Source of the DNA: Rhizosphaericola mali
Lineage (GTDB): Bacteria > Bacteroidota > Bacteroidia > Chitinophagales > Chitinophagaceae
Length of the DNA stretch: 64,000 bases
Assembly (NCBI RefSeq): GCF_004337365.2
Contig: NZ_CP044016.1
Location: 2,542,001-2,606,000, forward strand
Reading direction: 5' to 3'
Both the position numbers and the translations under genes were made by a program. Shown here in pieces: positions 35,730 through 44,639 of this stretch (position 1 is the first letter of the stretch; every line of letters starts with the position of its first letter). The notes under the pieces are model-generated. The model saw nothing but the letters and a program-made list of their open reading frames with translations. It ran no database searches and was not told where the DNA came from.

Positions 35730-36860
35730 CTATTTATTATCGTTCAAAACTTCCTTATATAATGGTAACATTAATTCCACCATTTTTTCTTGTGTAAAAT
35801 GACCTTCATATCTTTTTAAAGCACCATTGCCTAATTGATGCGTCAATGTAGGGCTCGCCAAGATTGTATTTATTTTTTCAGCGAGCTCTTTAGGATCTTC
35901 TGTTGCCACATTTAATCCTGATACATTTTCTTCATTGACCCAGGATACGCCAGATCCTTCGATCCTCGTAGCTACAATAGGTTTACCATATGCCATTGCC
36001 TCTACTTGTACGATCCCAAATGCCTCAGAGCGCTCAGTTGATGGTAGACAAAATAAGTCACAACTAGAAAAATATGAAGCCATTTCTTCATCCTCAATTC
36101 GCCCCATCAAGAAAACTTTATCTCTCAATCCAAGTTGTTCTATCTTTTGTTCAAATTCGACTTTCAAAGGACCTTTACCTCCAATAATAACGCAAATATC
36201 ATCATTTAGGTATTTAGCGGCATCAATTAGGTATTGATAACCTTTATAATAGATTAATCTACCAAGCGAATAGACAATCTTTCTACCACTGGCAAGTGCT
36301 CTTATTTTTTCAATTGTTGCAAAGTCGGAATCTTGATTAACCGGAGGAATTCCTATTGGAACTAACCTCAACTTGTTTTTATATGGTTGAATATATGGAG
36401 AATACGCCAGATATGTCGGAGAGGTTCCAATAATAAATTGAGATCGCTTTAACAACCAAGTCTGAAGAGGTTTATAGAATTTAAGTATTGTTTTTTGTTT
36501 GACAATATCACTATGCCAATGGCAAATAATTTTTCCTTTATATCCAGATAAATAAAGTGCCAAACATGCCATTGGATCTGGATGGTGAATATGAATAATA
36601 TCGTAATTATTCTTAATTTTCTTCAATTGACCAATCATTGACATACTCAAATATGTAGAAGCAACCTTTTTAATATATGACATTGCATATACTGTAAAAT
36701 ACTCATTTATCTTCACGATGTTAGTACTTTTCGCATCTGCATTTACGCCTAGAAAATCTGATTGAATTCCTTGTTTTGAGAGGCCATCACATAAATCGTA
36801 CATCACTTTTTCAACGCCACCGTACACTGGGTAAAACTTACCTATATGTAGAATTTTCAA
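35730..36860 (-). CDS. Glycosyltransferase family 4 protein
   Basis: A 376-residue GT-B enzyme. KILHIGKFYPVYGGVEKVMYDL is the acceptor-domain start with the glycine-rich loop; VYSLGRLIYYKGYQYLIDAA begins the donor domain near 215; LPSTERSEAFGIVQVEAMAYGKPIVAT holds the E-x7-E motif. It is close in style to mannosyl- and GlcNAc-transferases of the WbdA/PimB type, donor unknown. Start: TTG at 36860, since no ATG precedes the conserved first strand. It stands directly upstream of the broken epimerase gene. Confidence 0.82.
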   Translation of the reverse strand: MKILHIGKFYPVYGGVEKVMYDLCDGLSKQGIQSDFLGVNADAKSTNIVKINEYFTVYAMSYIKKVASTYLSMSMIGQLKKIKNNYDIIHIHHPDPMACLALYLSGYKGKIICHWHSDIVKQKTILKFYKPLQTWLLKRSQFIIGTSPTYLAYSPYIQPYKNKLRLVPIGIPPVNQDSDFATIEKIRALASGRKIVYSLGRLIYYKGYQYLIDAAKYLNDDICVIIGGKGPLKVEFEQKIEQLGLRDKVFLMGRIEDEEMASYFSSCDLFCLPSTERSEAFGIVQVEAMAYGKPIVATRIEGSGVSWVNEENVSGLNVATEDPKELAEKINTILASPTLTHQLGNGALKRYEGHFTQEKMVELMLPLYKEVLNDNK

Positions 36861-37013
36861 AATAAATATTTATTTTTTATTGCCGATTTATCAATTTGCA
36901 ATATATTGTATCAAAAAAATATTTGCTTTATAAATAAAACTATGAACATTTTAGTTATTTATAGCAAACTATTAAACAATACAAAAACATAATTAATTTT
37001 ACTTTTTCTAAAA

Positions 37014-37943
37014 TTAGCTATGACCTTGTAAAATATTTAGAATCATTTTCGGATTACATTTATCCTTATATGATAATTTGTGAATCCCTGTTATATCTAA
37101 TATTTCATTATAAGTGTTATATTTATATCCATTATTGATTTTTGTCTGTAATAAATGTGGTATAGTATCACTTAGGATTTTACATTTATAATTTTTCAAT
37201 CGACCTGTAATCAATTGTTGATATAGAATTTGTGAAAAAAAATAGTCAATCCATGAGGATTGTGTCTTCCAATAGGTTAGTGTTAAATTAAATAAAGCAT
37301 TAATCACACAACTTCCTCTTTGAGCAGCAAAAATACTATTTAACATTCGAACCTTAAATTTAGGATTCCAACCCCAATAAAATGCATAAGTTGATTTCCA
37401 ATAATCCTTATGAAGTTCTGCATCAGATCTTTGATAAACAAAATAATCATTATCTGATAGAAAATTGGGAAGTTGCTTAGTAAGCAATATTGTCGCATCT
37501 AACCAGACCCCACCATAAGTGTTTAATAATGCTAATCTCAACAAATCAGAAAAAAAAGTTCTATTGAATGTATTATCATTTTTTTTCTCCCAAACAAATG
37601 AAGGAAAATCAATATATTCTTTTATATTGTTATCATCTATACGAATAACTTGATAATTCCCTTTAAATTTATCTACAGAATCCAAACAAAATTGAACCAT
37701 GTCAGGTAACTCTTTTTTTTCAAATCCTTGTCCCCAATATTGCCAAATTACATTTTGATTCAGTCCTTTTTGCTTTGCTAAAACTAAATAATTATCCTTA
37801 TCTCCATTATAATACTCTTCAATTAATACATCGCAAAAATTAGAGACTTCTTTATGAGTCTTAAATATTTTTTGCTCTCGCCATAAGGCCCAACCTTTTT
37901 TAACTAATGAATTGTTTAAAATAAAACTAGATATTTTATTCAT
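37014..37943 (-). CDS. Capsular polysaccharide synthesis protein, GT32-like (PF05704)
   Basis: A 309-residue protein. NVIWQYWGQGFEKKELPDMV, then FFSDLLRLALLNTYGGVWLDATILL (about 130-155), is the GT32/Caps_synth core: the DLLR and GGVWLDAT segments surround the DxD-like donor site. GT32 enzymes transfer mannose, GlcNAc or galactose with retention. A paralogue lies at 41330-42277 with the same core (SDVIRLMLLNKFGGIWMDAT). No membrane segment; cytoplasmic. It is separated by 153 AT-rich bases from the next gene downstream. Confidence 0.78.
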   Translation of the reverse strand: MNKISSFILNNSLVKKGWALWREQKIFKTHKEVSNFCDVLIEEYYNGDKDNYLVLAKQKGLNQNVIWQYWGQGFEKKELPDMVQFCLDSVDKFKGNYQVIRIDDNNIKEYIDFPSFVWEKKNDNTFNRTFFSDLLRLALLNTYGGVWLDATILLTKQLPNFLSDNDYFVYQRSDAELHKDYWKSTYAFYWGWNPKFKVRMLNSIFAAQRGSCVINALFNLTLTYWKTQSSWIDYFFSQILYQQLITGRLKNYKCKILSDTIPHLLQTKINNGYKYNTYNEILDITGIHKLSYKDKCNPKMILNILQGHS

Positions 37944-37990
37944 TTAAATAATTAATTAAACAGCTTATTTGATATTATTTTAATCCAAAT

Positions 37991-39187
37991 TCATGAATAA
38001 CATTCATTCAATAAATTTATATACGTTTCTTGAGAAAAAATATTTCGAATCTTTAAAGTATTATTTTCAATTTCAATATTCAACGATGAAATAGCTTGAT
38101 TGATTGCTTTTTTTAATGACCTAGTATCACCTAATTCATACAAAAAAGCGTTACCACATAATTCGGCCAATTCTTTCATACCACCAATATTGGGCGTAAT
38201 CAATGCAAGCCTATTGATGGCTGCTTCTACAATAGACAAAGGAGCATTTTCATACCATATTGAAGACATCACAAATGCATCGTAATTCACAAAATTCGTT
38301 TTTATTTCTTCAAAAGACACAAACCCTTTGTATGAAACATGATTATTTAACCCCAAATTCTGAATTAATAGTTTTATACCTTCACTTAGTGGTCCAGTTC
38401 CAAATATATCTAATTGAAAATCTATAGTATCAATAAGTTCGGAAAGCATTTTTAATAACAAATCTGTACCTTTTTCAGAAGCTACGCGTCCTAAATATAT
38501 TAAACGAAAGTTCCCCTCCAAACGCTTTCTTTGAGGCATATTCATAGGAATTTTTAAAACCTCAGGTGAAATAGGGTTTCGAATGACTTCTATAGGAAGT
38601 TTAGGACAATTTAATTGTAAAATATTTTTCAAAAAAATAGAGGGTGTTATAACCTGATCAATTTCGTTTTGTAATTTGAATATTTTGAAAGCCAAATACC
38701 ATTGTATTTTTTTCAACATACTAAACTTCAAACCGTTCTGGTCCATTTGTTTGAAAAGAAATGAGCCAGGTAATGCATCTGTTGGATATTTCACAAAACC
38801 ATTTTTTTTGTCATAATATCCATAAGCCACATTGGGACAAGCCAATAGATAATCATGAGCTGTCAATATAAACTTAACTGATTTATGATGATGTCGTTTT
38901 AACCACTTATGAACTTGAAAAACAGATGGGCTAATCCACCTGAAATTATGAACATGCACAATATTAATATCTTCTTTAACTACGATGTCACGGATATTTC
39001 TGAAATGCTTCTTTGAATAAATGTAAGATAGTGGATTAGAACCTGAATCGTCAAAACCCTTGTAAGCTGTGTATCTAAAAACATCACAAGAAGAAGACAA
39101 AAGATCTGCTGTCATCTGGAAAACGCCCTCGGCGCCCCCACCCTTTTCAAAATCATTGACTAACAAAACCTTTTTTCTAACGTCCAT
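37991..39187 (-). CDS. Glycosyltransferase family 4 protein
   Basis: A 398-residue GT-B enzyme. KVLLVNDFEKGGGAEGVFQMTADLL is the acceptor loop, FRLIYLGRVASEKGTDLLLKML (about 226-247) opens the donor domain, and MSSIWYENAPLSIVEAAINR has the E-x7-E pattern with an Ala-Ala variant after the Glu. Cytoplasmic, acting on a lipid-linked intermediate. It starts 17 bases after the stop of the preceding GT4 gene and belongs to the same transcript. Confidence 0.82.
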   Translation of the reverse strand: MDVRKKVLLVNDFEKGGGAEGVFQMTADLLSSSCDVFRYTAYKGFDDSGSNPLSYIYSKKHFRNIRDIVVKEDINIVHVHNFRWISPSVFQVHKWLKRHHHKSVKFILTAHDYLLACPNVAYGYYDKKNGFVKYPTDALPGSFLFKQMDQNGLKFSMLKKIQWYLAFKIFKLQNEIDQVITPSIFLKNILQLNCPKLPIEVIRNPISPEVLKIPMNMPQRKRLEGNFRLIYLGRVASEKGTDLLLKMLSELIDTIDFQLDIFGTGPLSEGIKLLIQNLGLNNHVSYKGFVSFEEIKTNFVNYDAFVMSSIWYENAPLSIVEAAINRLALITPNIGGMKELAELCGNAFLYELGDTRSLKKAINQAISSLNIEIENNTLKIRNIFSQETYINLLNECYS

Positions 39188-39204
39188 TCTATACTATCAA
39201 TTGT

Positions 39205-40293
39205 TTACAATTCATCAAATAACGCTTTCCATTGCTGATAAATTGAGTCGGAGTTATAATTTTCCGAATCTTTTTGAGCATTCTGCCCCAAATTTCTTCT
39301 TAATTCTATATTTTTCATTAGTTTTTCTAACCCTTCACGAAATGACCATGCATCGTTCATAGGAACCAATATTCCATCATCTTCATGTAAAATATCGGCA
39401 GGACCCGAAGGGCAATCTACTGACAAAACAGGGAGACCACAAGCTCTCGCTTCTAACAAAACCATAGGAAAACCTTCATAGCGTGAACTCATCACATATA
39501 TAGAAGACTTTAAATAATACTGAACTATATCCTTTGTTGGTTGATGTAATTCGATTTGTTTAGTAAGACTAGCATCCTCTATGTTTTTTTGTAGGCTAGT
39601 TTTCCATTCGCCTTGTCCAACTAATACCAATTTCCAATCTTGATAATTTCGCAAAAGAGGAATCACGTATTTCAAAAGGAGATCATAGCCTTTTTGGTTA
39701 TCATATTTACCCACAGTCAAAATCTGCTTCGCCTTGTAATCACAGGTATTTTCTGGAAAAAAAGAAATTTCATTAGGAATAACTGCAATGTGCTTATGCG
39801 GAATCTTAGCATTCAGCAATGCAGATTTGTCTCTTTGTGTCAAAGTAACAATCGCATCCATCCTTCCGAACAACCATTTTCTCGCCAACAGAGAATATTT
39901 TTGTGCAATAGCCAATCCCATGTGTTCGCAAGCAATGTATTTATGTAAAGGGAATTTAGGTTGGATCAAAGCCAATGCATAACAAGTGATTGGGTCCGTC
40001 GCCATCAATATAGTTGGTGATTTAGGCAAAATACTTTTAATTCTATTGACTGTATTACGAAAACCAAAACTCACGCGTTTCAATACATTTCGTTCTAATA
40101 CAACCCCCAAATGTATCAATGCAACGCCTTGCTCCAATAGATAAAAAGTATTTCCATGCTGCGTATTTACACTAACCACAGTCACCGAATATCCTCGTTT
40201 ATGAAAGCTATTTGCCAGATTGACAACCACGCGTTCCGTACCTCCAGGTTTATTAATTTCCGCAACGAATAAAAAAATTGAACGTATTTCCAT
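39205..40293 (-). CDS. Glycosyltransferase family 4 protein
   Basis: A 362-residue GT-B enzyme. INKPGGTERVVVNLANSFHKRGYSV is the glycine-rich acceptor loop; ILTVGKYDNQKGYDLLLKYV (about 191-210) starts the donor domain; MSSRYEGFPMVLLEARACGLPV carries E-x7-E; DCPSGPADIL follows. This PSGP pattern is common in the group containing PglH/PglJ GalNAc-transferases and LPS-core galactosyltransferases. Sugar not assignable. Spaced 16 bases from the GT47-like gene before it. Confidence 0.82.
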   Translation of the reverse strand: MEIRSIFLFVAEINKPGGTERVVVNLANSFHKRGYSVTVVSVNTQHGNTFYLLEQGVALIHLGVVLERNVLKRVSFGFRNTVNRIKSILPKSPTILMATDPITCYALALIQPKFPLHKYIACEHMGLAIAQKYSLLARKWLFGRMDAIVTLTQRDKSALLNAKIPHKHIAVIPNEISFFPENTCDYKAKQILTVGKYDNQKGYDLLLKYVIPLLRNYQDWKLVLVGQGEWKTSLQKNIEDASLTKQIELHQPTKDIVQYYLKSSIYVMSSRYEGFPMVLLEARACGLPVLSVDCPSGPADILHEDDGILVPMNDAWSFREGLEKLMKNIELRRNLGQNAQKDSENYNSDSIYQQWKALFDEL

Positions 40294-40309
40294 GAATAAA
40301 ATTCACTTA

Positions 40310-41320
40310 TTAGTTTTGAGAACGTTTTGCTTTCCCAAGTATTCTTTTCCAATATACATTTAACGTAAAATGTTTGAAAAATCGCCAGCGCAACTTCAAG
40401 TCACGTCTCGATTCTTTCTGATATTGGAATTGTTTACCAGTCACTTTACTTGAATGACCACTGATAATCTTCAAGACGTCTTCTTGTAATTCTTTTTTAA
40501 ATGCCCGATACCAATCCCACACTTCCTTTTGTTTTCGGATTAAAGCCGATTCATCAGCCAGTAAAACTGCCATTTTTGCAACAGCATCCTTCCAATCCTC
40601 TCCAACAATAAAAGGATGATCTCCGTAGACATACTTATATGCGTCTATACCTAAGAAAGCGGTAGTAACTGGAATACAGCCCCATTCTAAAGACTCCATC
40701 GTACGAAAGCATTCATAGTTAATGTTACCAAAAGGAGTCGGCGCAAATATTGATTTCTTATAAATTTCTATTAATTCTTCTGTACTTTTCATGTCTGAGC
40801 TCCCCCATTCAGAACTTTTAAAATACCAATTAGGACTTAAATTTTCCAATGTATCAAGCATTTCTTTTCGGTTTTGCTTAATAGCACCAGCAAAACACCA
40901 GATTAATTCTCTCTTTTGTTCATATTGGTTAGTCGTATTCAGATATCCAGACTGAAAACCCAATGGCAAAGTAAATACATTATCATACGCTGTAGTTGGA
41001 TTCCAACTTGCTGTTCTCAAAACAGCTAAAGCTTGCTTGTAGTAATTAGCTTTATGGTTTTGTCCTTCGTTAGATAAATGCACCAATACTGGTTGCTCTA
41101 ATTTAAAAATATATTCTTTTAATTGTGTCGATATATTAAAATTATTAGTGGAATATACAACTAAAGAGTCTGATTTAAAAACTGAACATTTTCTATCATC
41201 ATAAACAATTTCTTTCTCAACTTTCTCCAAAAGCCAATCGTTCCAGTATTGATTTTCAAATGTTGTCTGTAATCCATCTTTTGTTTGATAAATAAGGGAA
41301 AATTGCTTTTTCATTATCAT
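40310..41320 (-). CDS. Exostosin/GT47-like glycosyltransferase
   Basis: A 336-residue protein. The part APTPFGNINYECFRTMESLEWGCIPVTT (about 190-217) matches the exostosin C-terminal donor site, in which a P-x-G loop is followed by RxxESLxxGCIPV. LIWCFAGAIKQNRKEMLDTL matches the preceding strand (usual FxGxxxxxRxxL). The family in bacteria is poorly studied; animal members add xylose, GlcA, GlcNAc or Gal. No signal or membrane segment. Start ATG 41320; a second in-frame ATG lies two codons later. I am sure of the GT-B type, less of the family. Confidence 0.65.
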   Translation of the reverse strand: MIMKKQFSLIYQTKDGLQTTFENQYWNDWLLEKVEKEIVYDDRKCSVFKSDSLVVYSTNNFNISTQLKEYIFKLEQPVLVHLSNEGQNHKANYYKQALAVLRTASWNPTTAYDNVFTLPLGFQSGYLNTTNQYEQKRELIWCFAGAIKQNRKEMLDTLENLSPNWYFKSSEWGSSDMKSTEELIEIYKKSIFAPTPFGNINYECFRTMESLEWGCIPVTTAFLGIDAYKYVYGDHPFIVGEDWKDAVAKMAVLLADESALIRKQKEVWDWYRAFKKELQEDVLKIISGHSSKVTGKQFQYQKESRRDLKLRWRFFKHFTLNVYWKRILGKAKRSQN

Positions 41321-41329
41321 TTCAATTTA

Positions 41330-42277
41330 TTACAGATACTGACCAATTACACTATCCTTAATGTAACAGTTATTTTTAATATACAATTCAATTTTTTTTC
41401 TAACTAATCCATTTATTTTAATTATGGAAGGACGCTTAAATGGCTTATTCAATAAGACTATTTCAGCATATTTATCATAATCATTATCACAAAAGGCTTC
41501 CAAAAAAGAGCCATTATTATGATAATTGACACCTCCAATTTTATATCCTGAAGTAGATCTTATACTGTAATAAAACCCCATATAAGCAAATAGATAATTT
41601 CTATGTTGAGGCATCACCGACAAATAAGCTTCTCTATATTTTGGATTATTTTTAAAAAAATCTTGAGGAACAGGACATCTTAAGCACATTATCATTACTT
41701 CAGTCCATTTTTCTAAAAGTGGACTTTGACCTGGTGATATCAATAACCAATTTTCAAAATCTGGATGTGAAGACTTTAATTCTCTATAAAAGCCTGTCAA
41801 TTCTAAATAATTAAACTCTGTAAATTGAACATATGAATCAATTGATTCTTGGAGAAGAATAGTGGCGTCCATCCAAATTCCTCCAAATTTATTGAGTAAC
41901 ATCAGCCTTATAACATCGGAAAGATTAGATAGGGGAATTTTAGAGTTTAGTTTCGGGAAATCTGGTAAATATTCAAATAATGAAACTTTAGTTATTATAT
42001 TAATATTATAGTCAGGCATTTGAACTTTCCAACTTTTAATACATGCATCAGCTACCCCCGTAGGAATTCCATCATGCCAATAAGTCCAAATTATTTTAGG
42101 CACAGATTTTCTTGTTTTATCAATTGTATTTGATAAGTTATTGCTTTGAAACACCTTAAATTCATCTTTTGATGGAACTTTTTCATCAAAATTTATTGAT
42201 GGATGCCAAACCTTCCTAAAATTTAATTTTAGAAAATAGAAACAATTTTTTGCTATTGTTCGAATATAAGAATTCAT
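41330..42277 (-). CDS. Capsular polysaccharide synthesis protein, GT32-like (PF05704)
   Basis: A 315-residue paralogue of the protein at 37014-37943. VPKIIWTYWHDGIPTGVADACIKSW (about 59-83) and NLSDVIRLMLLNKFGGIWMDATILL (about 118-142) form the GT32 core with the WMDAT donor site. Conserved aromatic and His residues near 215-235 (MPQHRNYLFAYMGFYYS) may belong to the acceptor pocket. Upstream of it lies a 273-base AT-rich gap holding the remnant of another glycosyltransferase gene. Confidence 0.78.
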   Translation of the reverse strand: MNSYIRTIAKNCFYFLKLNFRKVWHPSINFDEKVPSKDEFKVFQSNNLSNTIDKTRKSVPKIIWTYWHDGIPTGVADACIKSWKVQMPDYNINIITKVSLFEYLPDFPKLNSKIPLSNLSDVIRLMLLNKFGGIWMDATILLQESIDSYVQFTEFNYLELTGFYRELKSSHPDFENWLLISPGQSPLLEKWTEVMIMCLRCPVPQDFFKNNPKYREAYLSVMPQHRNYLFAYMGFYYSIRSTSGYKIGGVNYHNNGSFLEAFCDNDYDKYAEIVLLNKPFKRPSIIKINGLVRKKIELYIKNNCYIKDSVIGQYL

Positions 42278-42356
42278 TCTCTTAAGTACTATTTTACGAT
42301 ATCCTAATTTATCAATTTTATCTGTTCAATTATTAAAAATATACACAATATCACTA

Positions 42357-42443
42357 TTATAGTTGAGAATTTTCACGTTTTCTCTTTACAATATATAATA
42401 ACCATTTTGCAGAAAACTTAATTCTAGAAAAGTTAAGATATTT
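42357..42443 (-). pseudogene. 3' remnant of a GT2 glycosyltransferase gene
   Basis: Read on the minus strand, the last 29 codons before TAA (42359-42357) translate to KYLNFSRIKFSAKW, LLYIVKRKREN and SQL. The intact GT2 at 43610-44629 ends in ISPRWFLYIVKRKREN and TKLS. The two share 30 identical bases (42369-42398 and 43625-43654). An in-frame stop (42446-42444) precedes the fragment and no start exists, so this is the left-over tail of a lost paralogue. The rest of the 273-base gap 42278-42550 is AT-rich and holds nothing else I can recognise apart from the displaced end of the acyltransferase frame at 42534. Confidence 0.7.
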
Positions 42444-42550
42444 TTAAGTGTTGAACCAATAAGTGATTTCATTTATAAAAAATTTATCACGATCAATTTA
42501 TTAATTAGATAATTTTCTTTTTATTATTATCAATTATTTAATTAAAATAT

Positions 42551-43606
42551 TTAAAAGCCTCTTCTTTGCGGGCAATTCAAAATATTTATATAAAATATAA
42601 CTAAAAATAGGCAAATTGTAAGCGAAATAATAAAAGCATTATTTGAAAGACTAGTTTTCTTTAGTGAATAATAAATAACATCTTTTAATTCTCCTATTAA
42701 CAATGGATGTATTAGATAAATAGAATAGCTAAATAGACCAAGGTTATATAAAATTTTATGACTCAATAATTTACTAATTAGACCATTTTCATAGGATAAT
42801 GAAAAAATTAAAATTATAAGCAACATAAAAACAAAAATATCCATATACGTAAACATAATTAATAGAAGAATAGTCGCAGTTATCACAATTTGGAAACAAG
42901 AACAAGAAACAATTTTATTGTTTTTTAATTTTATTCGTAATTTGCATAATAGCATACCAATGTAAAAACCAATAATACATCTAAATAGAGCAGGTATTCC
43001 TGAAAAAACATTGATCGAGCAATGTAAAATATTTTTATGACCAACCCACCCAGGAGAAATACCAATCAAAAACAAACATGTTACTAAACCCAAAGAAATA
43101 AAAAATTGTAAATATTCATTTTTTATTTTAATTACCACTATATTAAGAACTGGAAATAAAAAATAAGCAATCCACTCCGTACTTAAAGACCAAGATGGAC
43201 CAATCAGAGGAGCAATATTAAAGGGTGTTTGCAGAAGTAATAAATTGAATATAAATCCTAAATTTCCATTACCTACAAACCAAGAATTAATAAAAATATA
43301 ATCTATAAGGAAATATATCAAAAAACAAAATAGATAAAGAGGATAAATGCGTGCGATTCTTTTTTTTATAAACGTAAAGATATTATAAGAACGATTCCAT
43401 TTAGTGTTTCCATACACTAACATAAGGACAAAGCCACTAAGAATAAAAAAAATATCTACTGAAATATATCCATGATCTATAAATAAGCGAATTGGCTTTA
43501 TTTTATAGCATATACCATTTTTATTTTCTAAAAAACCAATATGACCTATCATCACATAGACAGCGGCTAATCCTCTTAAACCTGTTAATGATTTAATTTC
43601 TTTCAT
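42551..43606 (-). CDS. Acyltransferase family 3 membrane protein, C-terminus frameshifted
   Basis: A 351-residue protein with about ten membrane helices. KSLTGLRGLAAVYVMIGHIG carries the RG-x-A and catalytic His of the OafA/Acyl_transf_3 family; GYISVDIFFILSGFVLM and FIKKRIARIYPLY are the next hallmarks. It would O-acetylate the glycan in the membrane. The frame ends in NILNCPQRRGF, unlike the family. One base off the reading continues as YKYFELPAKKRLLNILIK and stops at 42534; the ExP after an aromatic is the usual end. A one-base loss (or a two-base gain in TATATA) near 42583-42593 explains this. The active-site helices are unaffected, so the protein may still work. Confidence 0.75.
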   Translation of the reverse strand: MKEIKSLTGLRGLAAVYVMIGHIGFLENKNGICYKIKPIRLFIDHGYISVDIFFILSGFVLMLVYGNTKWNRSYNIFTFIKKRIARIYPLYLFCFLIYFLIDYIFINSWFVGNGNLGFIFNLLLLQTPFNIAPLIGPSWSLSTEWIAYFLFPVLNIVVIKIKNEYLQFFISLGLVTCLFLIGISPGWVGHKNILHCSINVFSGIPALFRCIIGFYIGMLLCKLRIKLKNNKIVSCSCFQIVITATILLLIMFTYMDIFVFMLLIILIFSLSYENGLISKLLSHKILYNLGLFSYSIYLIHPLLIGELKDVIYYSLKKTSLSNNAFIISLTICLFLVIFYINILNCPQRRGF

Positions 43607-43609
43607 AGA

Positions 43610-44629
43610 CTACGATAATTTAGTATTTTCACGTTTTCTCTTTACAATATATAAGAACCATCTTGGCGAAATAGTAAAAGCTTTATACAAAGATTTAAAC
43701 CTTAAAATACCTCCATTTTGAGTCGCTATTTTTAAATAGGCATTTGTAAAATACTTATTTAAAACACTTTTGTAAAGTTTAATATCATAATACGATTTTA
43801 ACTTATTTATTTTTAATAAATTATATTTCCACAATCTTAAATGCTTAAAATCATTCAAAGATAAACTTGACCAATCTCCAAATTCCATTCTAGCATGTAA
43901 ATTTAAATTTTCGTTGTCAATTGGATAATCAATAGCATATTCTAGAAAAAGTCTCTCTAATAAACCAAGTATTTTTGCTTTATTTGTTTCACTCATGTTT
44001 TTATCATGAATTCTATATTTCAATGTATAGTAGGGTAAATTTACAGCCTTATACTTCTTTAGAGACCTAATCCAAAGCTCATAATCTTCAACTAATTCCA
44101 TTTCCTCTCTATAGCCATTTACTTCTTTAATTACTTCAGACCGCATTACTACTGATGATTGCAAAAATGGACACGCAAAAATAGAAGAGATTTTAACCCA
44201 TTCTTCGTTTATTTCATAATTCCATTTTCGTCTAAAGTTGCCAGATTCATCAATTGTGATGATTTGGCTTCCACAGATTCCTACGTCTTTATTTTGTTCC
44301 AAATAATTGATAGCATTTGCGAAATGCATAGGCATTAATATATCATCCGAATCCACTCTTGCAAAATATTTGCTCTCAACTATTTCAATCCCTTTATTCA
44401 TTGTTCGAGCGACACGAAGATTGATATCGTTACTTACAAGATGAATCCGGTTATCCATTTTACTATATGTATCTATAATGCTTGCTGTGTCATCTGAACT
44501 AGCATCGTCAAATACAATTAGCTTCCAATCTTTAAATTTTTGATTAATAAAGCTATCCAATGTTGGTTTGATATATACTGACGCATTATATGCGGGCATT
44601 ATGACAGTTAAAATAGCGGCTTGTGACAT
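43610..44629 (-). CDS. Glycosyltransferase family 2 protein
   Basis: A 339-residue GT-A enzyme. VIMPAYNASVYIKPTLDSF begins the nucleotide domain, FDDASSDDT (about 40-48) and ARVDSDDILMP (about 89-99) hold the DD and DxD motifs, EEMELVEDYELWIRSLK holds the ED base region. The charged tail YIVKRKREN also occurs in the remnant at 42357-42443. A member of the large WcaA-like group; donor unknown. It stands 3 bases before the acyltransferase and 10 bases behind the GT14-like gene. Confidence 0.83.
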   Translation of the reverse strand: MSQAAILTVIMPAYNASVYIKPTLDSFINQKFKDWKLIVFDDASSDDTASIIDTYSKMDNRIHLVSNDINLRVARTMNKGIEIVESKYFARVDSDDILMPMHFANAINYLEQNKDVGICGSQIITIDESGNFRRKWNYEINEEWVKISSIFACPFLQSSVVMRSEVIKEVNGYREEMELVEDYELWIRSLKKYKAVNLPYYTLKYRIHDKNMSETNKAKILGLLERLFLEYAIDYPIDNENLNLHARMEFGDWSSLSLNDFKHLRLWKYNLLKINKLKSYYDIKLYKSVLNKYFTNAYLKIATQNGGILRFKSLYKAFTISPRWFLYIVKRKRENTKLS

Positions 44630-44639
44630 TTAAAATATT

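Noticed and set aside
36861-37013. Promoter in the 153-base AT-rich gap upstream of the GT4 gene
   Set aside because: Several TTTG and TA-rich stretches exist, but none forms the TTTG-N19-TAnnTTTG pattern.
42278-42356. A small gene or RNA in the AT-rich gap beside the GT remnant
   Set aside because: No start codon with a frame, no stable hairpin and no promoter box of note; only the remnant at 42357-42443 is readable.
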